From DATGEP01 sp035310125 (GTDB lineage Bacteria > Chloroflexota > Ktedonobacteria > Ktedonobacterales > JADMIN01): DNA of 61,118 nucleotides. This document shows, piece after piece, positions 34,796 to 42,560 of the stretch. The number at the start of each line of letters is the position of its first letter. Position 1 is the first letter of the stretch. The position numbers and the translations under genes are program-made. The DNA is taken from the NCBI GenBank assembly GCA_035310125.1, contig DATGEP010000135.1:1-61118 (forward strand), given 5' to 3'. The notes under the pieces are model-generated. The model made no database searches and was not told the DNA's origin. It worked only from the letters and a program-made list of their open reading frames with translations.

Positions 34796-36376
34796 TTACT
34801 TGACCTTTTCGGAGATGGCCTTGGCCTGCGTGAAGAGCAGCAGGTAGTCGCGCCCGCCGGCCTTGGAGTCGGTTCCGGACATATTGAAGCCGCCGAAGGG
34901 ATGAACACCCACGAGCGCGCCGGTGCTCTTGCGATTCACGTAGAGGTTGCCGACGTGGAACTCGCGCTCCGCCCGCTCAACTCGGTCGCGGTCGCTGGAG
35001 TAGATAGAGCCGGTGAGGCCATACTCGGTGTTGTTGGCGATGGCCAGCGCGTCGTCGAAGTCGTCCGCCTTGAGAATAGCCAGCACCGGCCCGAAGATTT
35101 CCTCCTGGGAGATGCGCGCCAGTGGGGGGACGTCGCCGAAGATGGTTGGCGGGATGAAGTAGCCAGGATGATCGAGCGGCTCGCCACCGAGCAGGAGCTT
35201 GCCTTCCTGTTTGCCGATCTCGATATAGTCGTTGATCTTGCGAAAGGCGTTCTCATCAATCACCGCGCCCATGTAGTTGCGTTGTTGGGTCGTGTCACCC
35301 ACCGTCAACACGCGGGCCTTCTCCAGAATCTTCTCGACGAGCTGATCGTAGACGGGTTCGGCGATAATCGCTCGCGAGCAGGCTGAGCACTTCTGTCCCT
35401 GGAAGCCAAAAGCTGAGGTGACGATGCCTGTCGCGGCGGCATCCAGGTCCGCCGTCTCATCTACGATGATCGAATCTTTGCCGCCCATCTCTAAGATGGT
35501 GCGCTTGATCCAGCGCTGTCCCTTCTGAGGTTTCGCGGCCATCTCGTTGATGCGCAGGCCGACTTCGCGCGAGCCGGTGAACGAGATGAAGCGCGTGAGC
35601 GGATTGAGCACCAGGGCGTCGCCGATGGTGCCGCCAGGTCCAGGGAGAAAACTCACGACGCCCGCGGGCAAGCCCGACTCTTCCAGCAGGTCCACGAAGC
35701 GCGCGGCGATGAGAGCGGCGGTGCTGGCTGGCTTCAGCACGACGGTGTTGCCCGCGACAAGCGCTGAGCTGGTCAGCCCAACCATGATCGCACACGCGAA
35801 GTTCCAGGGCGGGATAACCGCGCCAACGCCGAGGGGGATGTAGCGCAGCTCGCTCTCTTCTTCCGGGATATGTGTCAGGGGCTGCTCACTGCCGTAACGA
35901 AGCGCCTCGCGACCGTAGAACTCCAGGAAGTCAATCGCTTCGGCGGTGTCGGCGTCGGCCTCGACCCAGCTTTTGCTGACCTCATAGATCATGATCGCGT
36001 TGAAGTAGAAGCGGCGCTCGCGCATCAGCTCAGCGGCGCGGAAAAGGTAGCCAGCGCGCTCGCTGGCGGAGGTGTACTGCCACGTTTGGAAGCGTTCCCA
36101 GGCGGCTTGTACGGCGGCGTTCGCTTCCTCGACGCCCGCCTTGGCGAAGATGCCTACCACCTGCTCGGGATTGGCGGGGTTGATGGACGTGAACGTGGCG
36201 CCGGTGTAGCGCCGCTCGCCCGCAATGATCAGCGGGTAAGTGCGCCCAAGCTCGGACTCAACCTGGCGCAGCGCCGCCTCCTGCGCACGGATGTTTTCCT
36301 CATGGGTGAAATCCGTAAGCGGTTGATTCACAAATGGCGTCGTAGCGGTCGCTTGTGTGCGATTGGCCGTCACCAT
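34796..36376 (-). CDS. rocA: L-glutamate gamma-semialdehyde (1-pyrroline-5-carboxylate) dehydrogenase
   Basis: A 526-residue aldehyde dehydrogenase of the group that oxidises glutamate semialdehyde to glutamate with NAD+ in proline and arginine breakdown. The catalytic Cys is in GFQGQKCSACSR near residue 330, and the general-base Glu in LEMGGKDSIIVDE about 35 residues earlier. The Lys/Ser pocket is in VVLKPAS. The long N-terminal arm (RAQEAALRQVESELG) and the C-terminal STGALVGVHPFGGFNMSGTDSKAGG are typical of RocA/PruA. The ATG at 36376 has GAAGGAGAG; a GTG nine bases earlier is less likely. No proline dehydrogenase gene is adjacent. Confidence 0.92.
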   Translation of the reverse strand: MVTANRTQATATTPFVNQPLTDFTHEENIRAQEAALRQVESELGRTYPLIIAGERRYTGATFTSINPANPEQVVGIFAKAGVEEANAAVQAAWERFQTWQYTSASERAGYLFRAAELMRERRFYFNAIMIYEVSKSWVEADADTAEAIDFLEFYGREALRYGSEQPLTHIPEEESELRYIPLGVGAVIPPWNFACAIMVGLTSSALVAGNTVVLKPASTAALIAARFVDLLEESGLPAGVVSFLPGPGGTIGDALVLNPLTRFISFTGSREVGLRINEMAAKPQKGQRWIKRTILEMGGKDSIIVDETADLDAAATGIVTSAFGFQGQKCSACSRAIIAEPVYDQLVEKILEKARVLTVGDTTQQRNYMGAVIDENAFRKINDYIEIGKQEGKLLLGGEPLDHPGYFIPPTIFGDVPPLARISQEEIFGPVLAILKADDFDDALAIANNTEYGLTGSIYSSDRDRVERAEREFHVGNLYVNRKSTGALVGVHPFGGFNMSGTDSKAGGRDYLLLFTQAKAISEKVK

Positions 36377-36637
36377 GCGTAGCACTCTCCTTCGAGCGCG
36401 GCCCCGGCTCGATCCGGAAGTAGCCGCGAAAATAGCAGTGGCGTGGACAGAGACAATTATCGCGCGTCATTTCTTGTGCGCACTGTGTCTATTGTACAAC
36501 CTGACGCCGGCTGGTGTGGGGAGCGCACGATGACGTCAGGCCGTCCTGGCGAACTGCCGCGAGATGCATGCGCCCTACCACGTAGTAACGTTTGCACTAT
36601 GAGGCAATTCGTGCGCAATCAGTGGAGATGACAGGCG

Positions 36638-37636
36638 ATGATGGATGTCCAGATCATGCGGCACATCGTGGACGAGGTGGAACTTGGCGCACTGCCTGAT
36701 GTTGTCCAGGCGGCGGCGCTGCGCTGGTGTGGGCAGGAGGAGGTGAGCTCGCTCAGCTATGTGCGTAGCAGCGCCAACCATCTTTTTCGCTTCTTGCACG
36801 AGGGTCATACTCGCTATCTGCGACTCGCCCACGCCGCGGAGCGTCGCCCCTCCGCTATCGCGGCCGAGCTGGACTTTGTTCACCATGTCGCTCGCACGGG
36901 ACTCGCTGTCGCGCGCCCCGTGGCGTCCGCGAATGGCCGGCTCATCGAGGACGTGTCCAGTCGGGGGCAGCATTATTGGGCAGTGGTCTTTGAGGGGCTG
37001 CCGGGCCGTCAGCTCGAATGCGACGAGCTCGATGAGGCAGGCTACCGGGCTTGGGGGCGCGCGCTGGCGCTGGCGCATCGTGCCTCACAGACCTTTCCTC
37101 CTCATCCCGCTCGCCCCGACTGGCGCGACGCCCTGCGCGCCGCGCTGCGCACGCTGCCAGCGGAAGAAACTCCCGTGGCCCAGATCCTTGCCTCGGGCCT
37201 GCGCTGGCTCGACACGCTCGCCCTCCAGGACCGGGACTACGGACTGATTCACGGCGATTTTGAATTGGACAATCTCATCTGGGATGGCGAGCAGGTTCAG
37301 GTGCTCGACTTCGATGATGCGGCGTATGCCTGGTATGCGGTGGACTTCGCGGCAGCACTGCAAGATGTGTGGCTCGCGGACGACACGAGCAGCGCGCTAC
37401 GCGAAGCGCGCATCACGTGGTTTTCGGAGGGCTATGCCACGCTGCGTCCGCTCCCCGACGGGCTGCGAGCGGCCATGCCGCGTTTGCTCACGCTGCTGCT
37501 CGCCCTCAAAGTGGCGCGCCTACTGCGGGCCTACGCGACCACAAGCGATGCAGGCAGTCCCGCGTGGCTGGCCCAGATGTGGACCGCTCACCAACAGTGG
37601 TTGAAGGTGAAGCGTGCGGCCCTCATCTGGGAATAA
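36638..37636 (+). CDS. Aminoglycoside phosphotransferase (APH)-family kinase
   Basis: A 332-residue small-molecule kinase with the APH/choline kinase fold. The catalytic loop is IHGDFELDNLIW near residue 207, and the metal-binding loop is VLDFDDAAYAWYAVD about 20 residues later. The N-terminal lobe shows LRLAHAAERR, where an ATP-binding basic residue is expected. Substrates range from sugars and homoserine to antibiotics, and the context does not narrow this down. ATG with GGAGATGACAGG upstream. Confidence 0.8.
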   Translation: MMDVQIMRHIVDEVELGALPDVVQAAALRWCGQEEVSSLSYVRSSANHLFRFLHEGHTRYLRLAHAAERRPSAIAAELDFVHHVARTGLAVARPVASANGRLIEDVSSRGQHYWAVVFEGLPGRQLECDELDEAGYRAWGRALALAHRASQTFPPHPARPDWRDALRAALRTLPAEETPVAQILASGLRWLDTLALQDRDYGLIHGDFELDNLIWDGEQVQVLDFDDAAYAWYAVDFAAALQDVWLADDTSSALREARITWFSEGYATLRPLPDGLRAAMPRLLTLLLALKVARLLRAYATTSDAGSPAWLAQMWTAHQQWLKVKRAALIWE

Positions 37637-37988
37637 TGAGCGCGACGTCCAACTCGACTCCCTCCCAGACATGGGCCAGGACGAGCCGCGGCAGAGCAGC
37701 GTATGCAAGCCGGTACCCGCGTAACAGCGGACGAGGATGATGGGCGGGGCATGGCCGATTGCAGCATCGGGATCTGCCCGGCGCCAGGCCAGAATGAGGG
37801 CGCTGCCTATGATGAGGTCGCATGCACAGGTGAGCCCCATCCGCAGCACGGCGCGCACCAGCAGCACGAACAGTATCTCGCTGGCCGGAGCTCCGGCGGC
37901 GGACAGTGGGGGAGCGGATTGCTGATCCATGACGCATCATCTGTGGGTGACGCTGCCCGCAGATGATGCGAATTGCCGCGATACGAGC
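37637..37988. other. Tail-to-tail intergenic region without a convincing gene
   Basis: About 350 nt between the APH-family gene and the helicase gene. A minus-strand frame (37520-37930) has one hydrophobic stretch (LLVRAVLRMGLTCACDLIIG) but no ribosome site and overlaps the APH gene, so it is not called. No clear terminator was seen. Confidence 0.4.
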
Positions 37989-39407
37989 CTACCGGCCGTA
38001 TTGCCGCGAGCGTTCCCTGCGTGAATGATCTGCGAACGGCTGGGCGCGCTCGTCTCCATATACAACTGGGCGGCGTGCTGGGCGGGCATTCGTGGGCAGG
38101 AACGCGCGGTCTCCGCGCAGTGGCTGGGCAGGAGCTTGCGGGGCAATGGATACTATCGCGGGAGCATCCGGAAGAGGCATCTGAGCGAGCGGCCAGGGGC
38201 GCGGCTGGAGCATGATGCTGAGGCCGCGCTGAATCTTCTTCCAGGCATCCATGTCTTCGGGTGTGAGCAGGGTGATGGCTTCACCCTCGCGCTCCATGCG
38301 TCCCGTGCGGCCAACGCGATGGGTGAAGAGCTCGCTGGACTCGGGCAGCTCATAGTTGATGACCAGCTCGATGGAGTCTACATCTATGCCGCGAGCCGCG
38401 ACATTGGTCGCGAGCAGCACGGGGACATTGCCGGCGCGGAAGTCCGCGAGCACGCGGTCACGCGCGTTCTGGCTCATGTTGCCCTGGAGCGCGGCGACGG
38501 TGTAGCCCTGGGCGGTGAGCTGCTTGGCCAGCTTCTTGACGCCGTGCTTGGTGCGGCCAAAGACCAGCGTTGTGCCCGAGGCATCGCGGCGGCGGTCGAG
38601 TAGCGCCGTGAGGGCGGCGAGGCGGCGGCCCTGGGGAACCATGTAGACGATTTGGGTGATAGCCGGCGCGGGGCGGCCTTCGGTGGAGTCGGTTTGCAGC
38701 CGCACCGGCTCGCGCAGGTAGCGCTTCGCCACCCGGTCTACCCATTCGGGCATTGTCGCGCTGAAGAGCGCCATCTGTCGTGTGGGGGGTGTCGCGGAGA
38801 GGATGCGCTCCACGTCGGGAGCAAAGCCGACATCCAGCATCTGGTCGGCCTCATCGAGCACGGCGATGCGCAACTCTGAGAGATCAAGGTCGCCCTGGCG
38901 CAAGAGATCGAGCACGCGGCCGGGCGCGCCGACCGCAACCTGTGCGCCGGCACGTAGGGCTTCGCGTTGCGGACCGAGCGAGCGTCCGCCGATGAGCTGG
39001 GCGACACTGACGTTGGCGTCCAGCCCGGCGAGCACTTCGGCCACCTGGCCGGCAAGCTCGCGCGTGGGAACCAGGACCAGGGCCTGTAGCTGGCGGCGGC
39101 GCGGCTCAATGCACTCGATGAGCGGCAGACCAAAGGCGATGGTCTTGCCAGAGCCGGTGCGTGACTGTCCGACGACATCACGGCCAGCAAGGAGCGGCGG
39201 GATGGCCTTTACCTGGATTGGTGTGGGCGTCTCAATACCCATGCGAGCAAGCGCTCGCACAGTGCGCGGAGTGGCGCCGAGCTGGGCGAAAGCGGAGCGC
39301 GTGGTGGATGCTTCGGTGAGAGAGGCGGGAATAGGCCGGCGGGTGGCGTTGGAGATCTGGGCAGGAGCAGCGTAGGAAGCTGGTTGAACAGAACTGATTG
39401 TGGGCAC
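37989..39407 (-). CDS. DEAD-box RNA helicase
   Basis: A 472-residue ATP-dependent RNA helicase. Motifs are complete: Q motif (TPTPIQVKAIPPLL), Walker A SRTGSGKT, PTRELAGQ, GGRSLG, PGRVLD, DEAD in VLDEADQML, SAT, and the C-lobe VFGRTKHG, ATNVAARGID and HRVGRTGR. A Pro/Arg-rich C-terminal tail of about 60 residues may add RNA binding. GTG 39407 is chosen because AAGGATTACAC lies before it; the longer frame lacks a site. A hairpin with a T-run lies in its leader. Confidence 0.9.
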   Translation of the reverse strand: MPTISSVQPASYAAPAQISNATRRPIPASLTEASTTRSAFAQLGATPRTVRALARMGIETPTPIQVKAIPPLLAGRDVVGQSRTGSGKTIAFGLPLIECIEPRRRQLQALVLVPTRELAGQVAEVLAGLDANVSVAQLIGGRSLGPQREALRAGAQVAVGAPGRVLDLLRQGDLDLSELRIAVLDEADQMLDVGFAPDVERILSATPPTRQMALFSATMPEWVDRVAKRYLREPVRLQTDSTEGRPAPAITQIVYMVPQGRRLAALTALLDRRRDASGTTLVFGRTKHGVKKLAKQLTAQGYTVAALQGNMSQNARDRVLADFRAGNVPVLLATNVAARGIDVDSIELVINYELPESSELFTHRVGRTGRMEREGEAITLLTPEDMDAWKKIQRGLSIMLQPRPWPLAQMPLPDAPAIVSIAPQAPAQPLRGDRAFLPTNARPARRPVVYGDERAQPFADHSRRERSRQYGR

Positions 39408-39517
39408 GTGTAATCCTTGTATCCGAAATCGGTGTACTGTACGGGCTGGCGCGAACGTGTACACGCCAAAGCTCGTCCTTGTTTCGTCGTCACACGGATC
39501 GGATACGCATCACACAA

Positions 39518-39551
39518 AAGGTCCGCCGTGCCATCGGGCGCCGCGGACCTT
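39518..39551 (-). terminator. Attenuator-like hairpin in the helicase leader
   Basis: Read on the minus strand, AAGGTCCGC pairs with GCGGACCTT (9 bp) across a 16-nt loop, and the stem runs into TTTTGTGTG. The hairpin lies about 110 nt upstream of the DEAD-box start codon and on the same strand, with no upstream gene whose message it could end. Premature termination of the helicase message is therefore plausible. Confidence 0.45.
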
Positions 39552-39709
39552 CTACGAGGCCGACTGGGAAGACGCACAATTACAACTGGGGCACAGGCGA
39601 TCGGGGTGTTGCCGCGATACGGCGAGTGCCACATTAATAACGCTACCAGTATATACTGTAAACTTGCCCGAGTCAAATCGAGAGTACGACGTGGGTGCGC
39701 GTCACAAAC

Positions 39710-39732
39710 GGGCGTCCGGCGGACGCCCGTAC
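39710..39732. repeat. GTAC-tailed palindromic repeat
   Basis: GGGCGTCC and GGACGCCC arms followed by GTAC, between the helicase leader and the rplS promoter. Confidence 0.65.
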
Positions 39733-39878
39733 GGAGGCGGAAATAGCGTGCCGTGGCTTCCGACACGTCGCGCCGTTGCGGACATGCGACGAACGTCCAT
39801 ACGGAGCGGCGCCCGCGCGGGCTGCGTCCCTCTCTGTGAATGGAAGCGTACGCCGCGCGACGTGCCAAAAAGTACGGA

Positions 39879-39908
39879 TTGTGCGGCAGCGGCGATCCGT
39901 GTTATACT
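39879..39908 (+). promoter_or_regulatory. Probable rplS promoter
   Basis: TTGTGC and TATACT separated by 18 nt, 33 nt before the rplS start codon. The same TATACT -10 hexamer recurs before other genes here. Confidence 0.5.
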
Positions 39909-39940
39909 ACGCGATGGCATTCTGATAGGAGGATAGCATC

Positions 39941-40294
39941 ATGTCGGTGGCCCCGCTGGTCCGGGCGGTCGAAGAGCAGAATATGCGTGAAGACCGGCCC
40001 GTATTGCAGCCTGGAGATAGCGTGCGCGTCCATTTGAAAGTGGTTGAAGGCACGCGCGAGCGCATCCAGGTGTTTGAAGGCATCGTGATCCGGCTGAACG
40101 GCGACGCCGTGCGTAGCACGTTCACGGTGCGCCGTATCGCCCATAACGTCGGTGTGGAGCGCAGCTTCCTGCTGCACTCGCCGCAGATTGACCACGTCGA
40201 GATCGTGCGCCATAACGTGGTTCGGCGCAAGAATCTCTATTACATGCGCGGTCTGCGCGGTAAGGCGGCGCGTCTCAAGGAGCGCCGCGACTAA
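39941..40294 (+). CDS. rplS: 50S ribosomal protein L19
   Basis: A 117-residue large-subunit protein located at the subunit interface. Landmarks are PGDSVRVHLKVVEGTRERIQVFEG, FTVRRIAHNVGVERSFLLHSP and the tail RRKNLYYMRGLRGKAARLKER. An ideal GGAGG lies ten bases before the ATG. rnhB follows on the same strand, a common pairing, with a hairpin between them. Confidence 0.96.
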   Translation: MSVAPLVRAVEEQNMREDRPVLQPGDSVRVHLKVVEGTRERIQVFEGIVIRLNGDAVRSTFTVRRIAHNVGVERSFLLHSPQIDHVEIVRHNVVRRKNLYYMRGLRGKAARLKERRD

Positions 40295-40332
40295 CAACGC
40301 CTCGTGCGCGGGGCTGGACCAGTACATGAACA

Positions 40333-40369
40333 AGCGGAGGCAAGCCGGGAGCGAGCGGTAGCCTCCGCT
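40333..40369 (+). terminator. Hairpin between rplS and rnhB
   Basis: AGCGGAGGC and GCCTCCGCT form a 9-bp stem about 40 nt after the rplS stop codon, followed by TGTGTTGC. It may terminate rplS or reduce read-through into rnhB; the T-run is weak. Confidence 0.45.
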
Positions 40370-40408
40370 GTGTTGCTATGAGAGCGCGGAGAGCGTCCGA
40401 CGAGAGCG

Positions 40409-41116
40409 ATGCGCATGGACGAATCACCTCAGCAATCCACATTGCCGCTGGATGCTTATCCGTCTCCGCATGTCCGCTGCGGACTGGATGAGGTGGGGCG
40501 CGGCGCTCTCGCCGGACCACTGGTGGCTGCCGCTGTCATTCTGCCGGACGATTTTGTCGCGCGTCTGGGTCCCCTCGTACAATTCTTGCGCGACTCCAAG
40601 ACGGTTGCCGCGCCGCGCCGCGCCGAGATGGCTGAGCAGATCCGCGCGCATGCGCTGGCCGTTGAAGTAACTGCGATTGCCGTGCCCCTCATCAATCGCC
40701 ACGGTATCGGCTGGGCCAACCGTGAAGCCTTCCGCCAGCTCATTGCCCAGATTGACGCCGACGAGTATGTGGTTGATGGCCGCGTGCGTCCACCGGCGCC
40801 ACCAGATCGGATGGCGCGTGTCCGGTGTCTTGTGAAAGCTGACGCGCAGATACCCGCCGTCTCCGCGGCTTCACTCGTCGCCAAGGTGTACCGGGACGCG
40901 CTCATGTGTGAGCTACACGTGCAGTATTCGGCGTTCGCATGGAATCGGAACGCCGGTTATGGCACGCCAGCCCACCTCGCGGCGCTCCGCACGTATGGCC
41001 CCTGCGCGGAGCATCGTACACTCTTCGTGACGACGGCGCTCACCGGAGGCCAGAAGGCGCGACGACAGCGGAGGCCAGTGGCGCAGGCGGCGCTGCTCCA
41101 GGATTCGTCTGAATAG
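40409..41116 (+). CDS. rnhB: Ribonuclease HII
   Basis: A 235-residue enzyme that cuts the RNA strand of RNA-DNA hybrids and single ribonucleotides in DNA. GLDEVGRGALAGPL carries the Asp-Glu-Gly catalytic motif. VVDGR supplies another acidic residue, and VKADAQIPAVSAASLVAKVYRD the last Asp and the conserved AASLVAKV. The C-terminus has GYGTPAHLAAL. The loop VRPPAPPDRMARV is a small local insertion. ATG 40409, with ATG 40415 possible. Convergence with nothing downstream; xylA follows with its own promoter. Confidence 0.93.
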   Translation: MRMDESPQQSTLPLDAYPSPHVRCGLDEVGRGALAGPLVAAAVILPDDFVARLGPLVQFLRDSKTVAAPRRAEMAEQIRAHALAVEVTAIAVPLINRHGIGWANREAFRQLIAQIDADEYVVDGRVRPPAPPDRMARVRCLVKADAQIPAVSAASLVAKVYRDALMCELHVQYSAFAWNRNAGYGTPAHLAALRTYGPCAEHRTLFVTTALTGGQKARRQRRPVAQAALLQDSSE

Positions 41117-41121
41117 GCAGG

Positions 41122-41150
41122 TTGTCATACGACACCCTGCGCTATATAGC
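41122..41150 (+). promoter_or_regulatory. Possible xylA promoter
   Basis: TTGTCA and TATAGC are spaced by 17 nt within CTATATAGC, ending about 50 nt before the xylA start. TATATA at 15-nt spacing is an alternative -10. Confidence 0.4.
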
Positions 41151-41202
41151 CGCCGCATGCGGTATCCTTACAACGGAATGTATCGGTTGAAAGGAGCATA
41201 CT

Positions 41203-42372
41203 GTGGCCGCTCGATTGAATCCCCAGCCGGAAGATAGGTTTACATTTGGCCTCTGGACCGTTGGCAACGTTGGTCGCGATCCCTTCGGCGAGCCGGTGCG
41301 CGCGCCGCTCTCACCTGTCGCAATCGTTCACCTGCTGGCGGAGGCCGGCGCGTATGGCGTGAACTTCCACGACAATGATCTGGTGCCGATTGATGCGACA
41401 CCCGCTGAGCGTGAGCGCATCGTTCGGGACTTCAAGCAGGCGCTCGATGACACCGGACTGGTCGTGCCGATGGCGACGACCAACCTCTTCTTCGATCCCG
41501 CATTCAAGGATGGCGCGTTCACGTCCAACGACGCGCGGGTGCGGGCCTACGCGCGCCAGAAGACCATGCGAGCGATAGACCTCGGCGTGGAGCTTGGCGC
41601 GAAGATCTATGTGTTTTGGGGCGGACGGGAAGGCACGGAGACTGACGCGGTCAAGGACCCCGTTGAGAGCTTGAAGCGCTTTCGCGAGGCGATCAACTTC
41701 CTGGCCGAATACGTGCGTGACCAGAAGTACGACCTGACCTTCGCGCTGGAGGCCAAGCCCAACGAGCCGCGCGGCGACCTCTATCTGCCCACGACCGCGG
41801 CGATGCTCGCCTTCATCGAGACGCTGGATCACCCTGATATGGTCGGCGTCAATCCTGAGTTCGCGCACGAGAGCATGGCCGGGCTGAACTTCGTGCATGC
41901 GGTGGCGCAGGCCTGGGAAGCCGGTAAGCTCTTCCATATTGACCTGAACGATCAGGTCTTCTCGCGCTACGACCAGGACCTGCGTTTCGCGTCCCACAAC
42001 CTGAAGACAGCGTTTTTCCTAGTCAAGCTGCTTGAAGATGTAGGCTACGGCGGCAGCCGGCATTTCGACGCGCACGCCTATCGCACGGAGGACGCGGAGG
42101 GCGTGAAGGACTTCGCGCGCGGCTGTATGCGCTCGTATCTCATCCTGAAAGAGAAGGCCCGCCAGTTCAACGCCGACCCAGAGATCCAGGGCTTGATACA
42201 TGGAATCAAGGCTTTGCGAGAGGGGATGGCGCAGTACCTCGGCGAATATACGCCCGCGAAGGCGACCGCGCTGAAAGAGGCGATTTTCGACCGGCAGGCG
42301 CTGGGCCAGACCGCGCTGCACTACGAGCGCATAGACCAGCTAACTATCGAGCTGCTGCTGGGGATGCGCTAA
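41203..42372 (+). CDS. xylA: Xylose isomerase
   Basis: A 389-residue TIM-barrel enzyme that interconverts D-xylose and D-xylulose, and often glucose and fructose, with two divalent metals. Length matches the short type found in Streptomyces and Thermus. The catalytic histidine is in YGVNFHDNDL near residue 54. ALEAKPNEPRGD holds the lysine and glutamate, and metal ligands are in VNPEFAHESM and FHIDLNDQ. Starts at GTG with AAAGGAGC upstream. xylB follows, with a 49-codon relic of another gene in between. No xylose transporter or repressor gene is adjacent. Confidence 0.95.
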   Translation: MAARLNPQPEDRFTFGLWTVGNVGRDPFGEPVRAPLSPVAIVHLLAEAGAYGVNFHDNDLVPIDATPAERERIVRDFKQALDDTGLVVPMATTNLFFDPAFKDGAFTSNDARVRAYARQKTMRAIDLGVELGAKIYVFWGGREGTETDAVKDPVESLKRFREAINFLAEYVRDQKYDLTFALEAKPNEPRGDLYLPTTAAMLAFIETLDHPDMVGVNPEFAHESMAGLNFVHAVAQAWEAGKLFHIDLNDQVFSRYDQDLRFASHNLKTAFFLVKLLEDVGYGGSRHFDAHAYRTEDAEGVKDFARGCMRSYLILKEKARQFNADPEIQGLIHGIKALREGMAQYLGEYTPAKATALKEAIFDRQALGQTALHYERIDQLTIELLLGMR

Positions 42373-42522
42373 ATGGACGATCCGCCACTCTTCGACGGAC
42401 ACCACGATGTGCTGCTGAGCCTCTATCTGCCCGACCGGAGCGCTGGACGCTCGTTCTTCGCGCGGCGCAAAATCACTCACGTGAACTGGCCGCGGGTGCT
42501 GCGAGCGACCTGGCGGGCGTAG
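42373..42522 (+). pseudogene. Fragment of an M19 membrane dipeptidase gene
   Basis: A 49-codon open frame starting directly after the xylA stop codon. It reads MDDPPLFDGHHDVLLSLYLP, continues RSFFARRKITHVNWPRVLRATWRA, and stops. The H-x-D metal-binding opening of peptidase M19 (usually F-DGH-D-LL) is clear, and the following segment resembles the family's GH-x-D-x-PR block in decayed form. The other 300 or so residues are absent. It is unlike the intact M19 at 5661-6710 (DAHED), so it is a relic of a different paralogue, not a duplication of that gene. Confidence 0.6.
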
Positions 42523-42560
42523 TTTCGTTATCTTCGATTCGACCGGCGAGGAGCGTGCCC

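Larger units (their letters stand above)
39408..39940. other. Divergent helicase-rplS intergenic region
   Basis: About 530 nt holding the helicase leader with a terminator-like hairpin (39518-39551), a GTAC-tailed palindromic repeat (39710-39732) and the rplS promoter (39879-39908). No gene is visible. Confidence 0.5.

Noticed and set aside
37520..37930. Minus-strand frame with a hydrophobic stretch
   Set aside because: It overlaps the end of the APH-family gene, has no ribosome site and resembles no family known to me.
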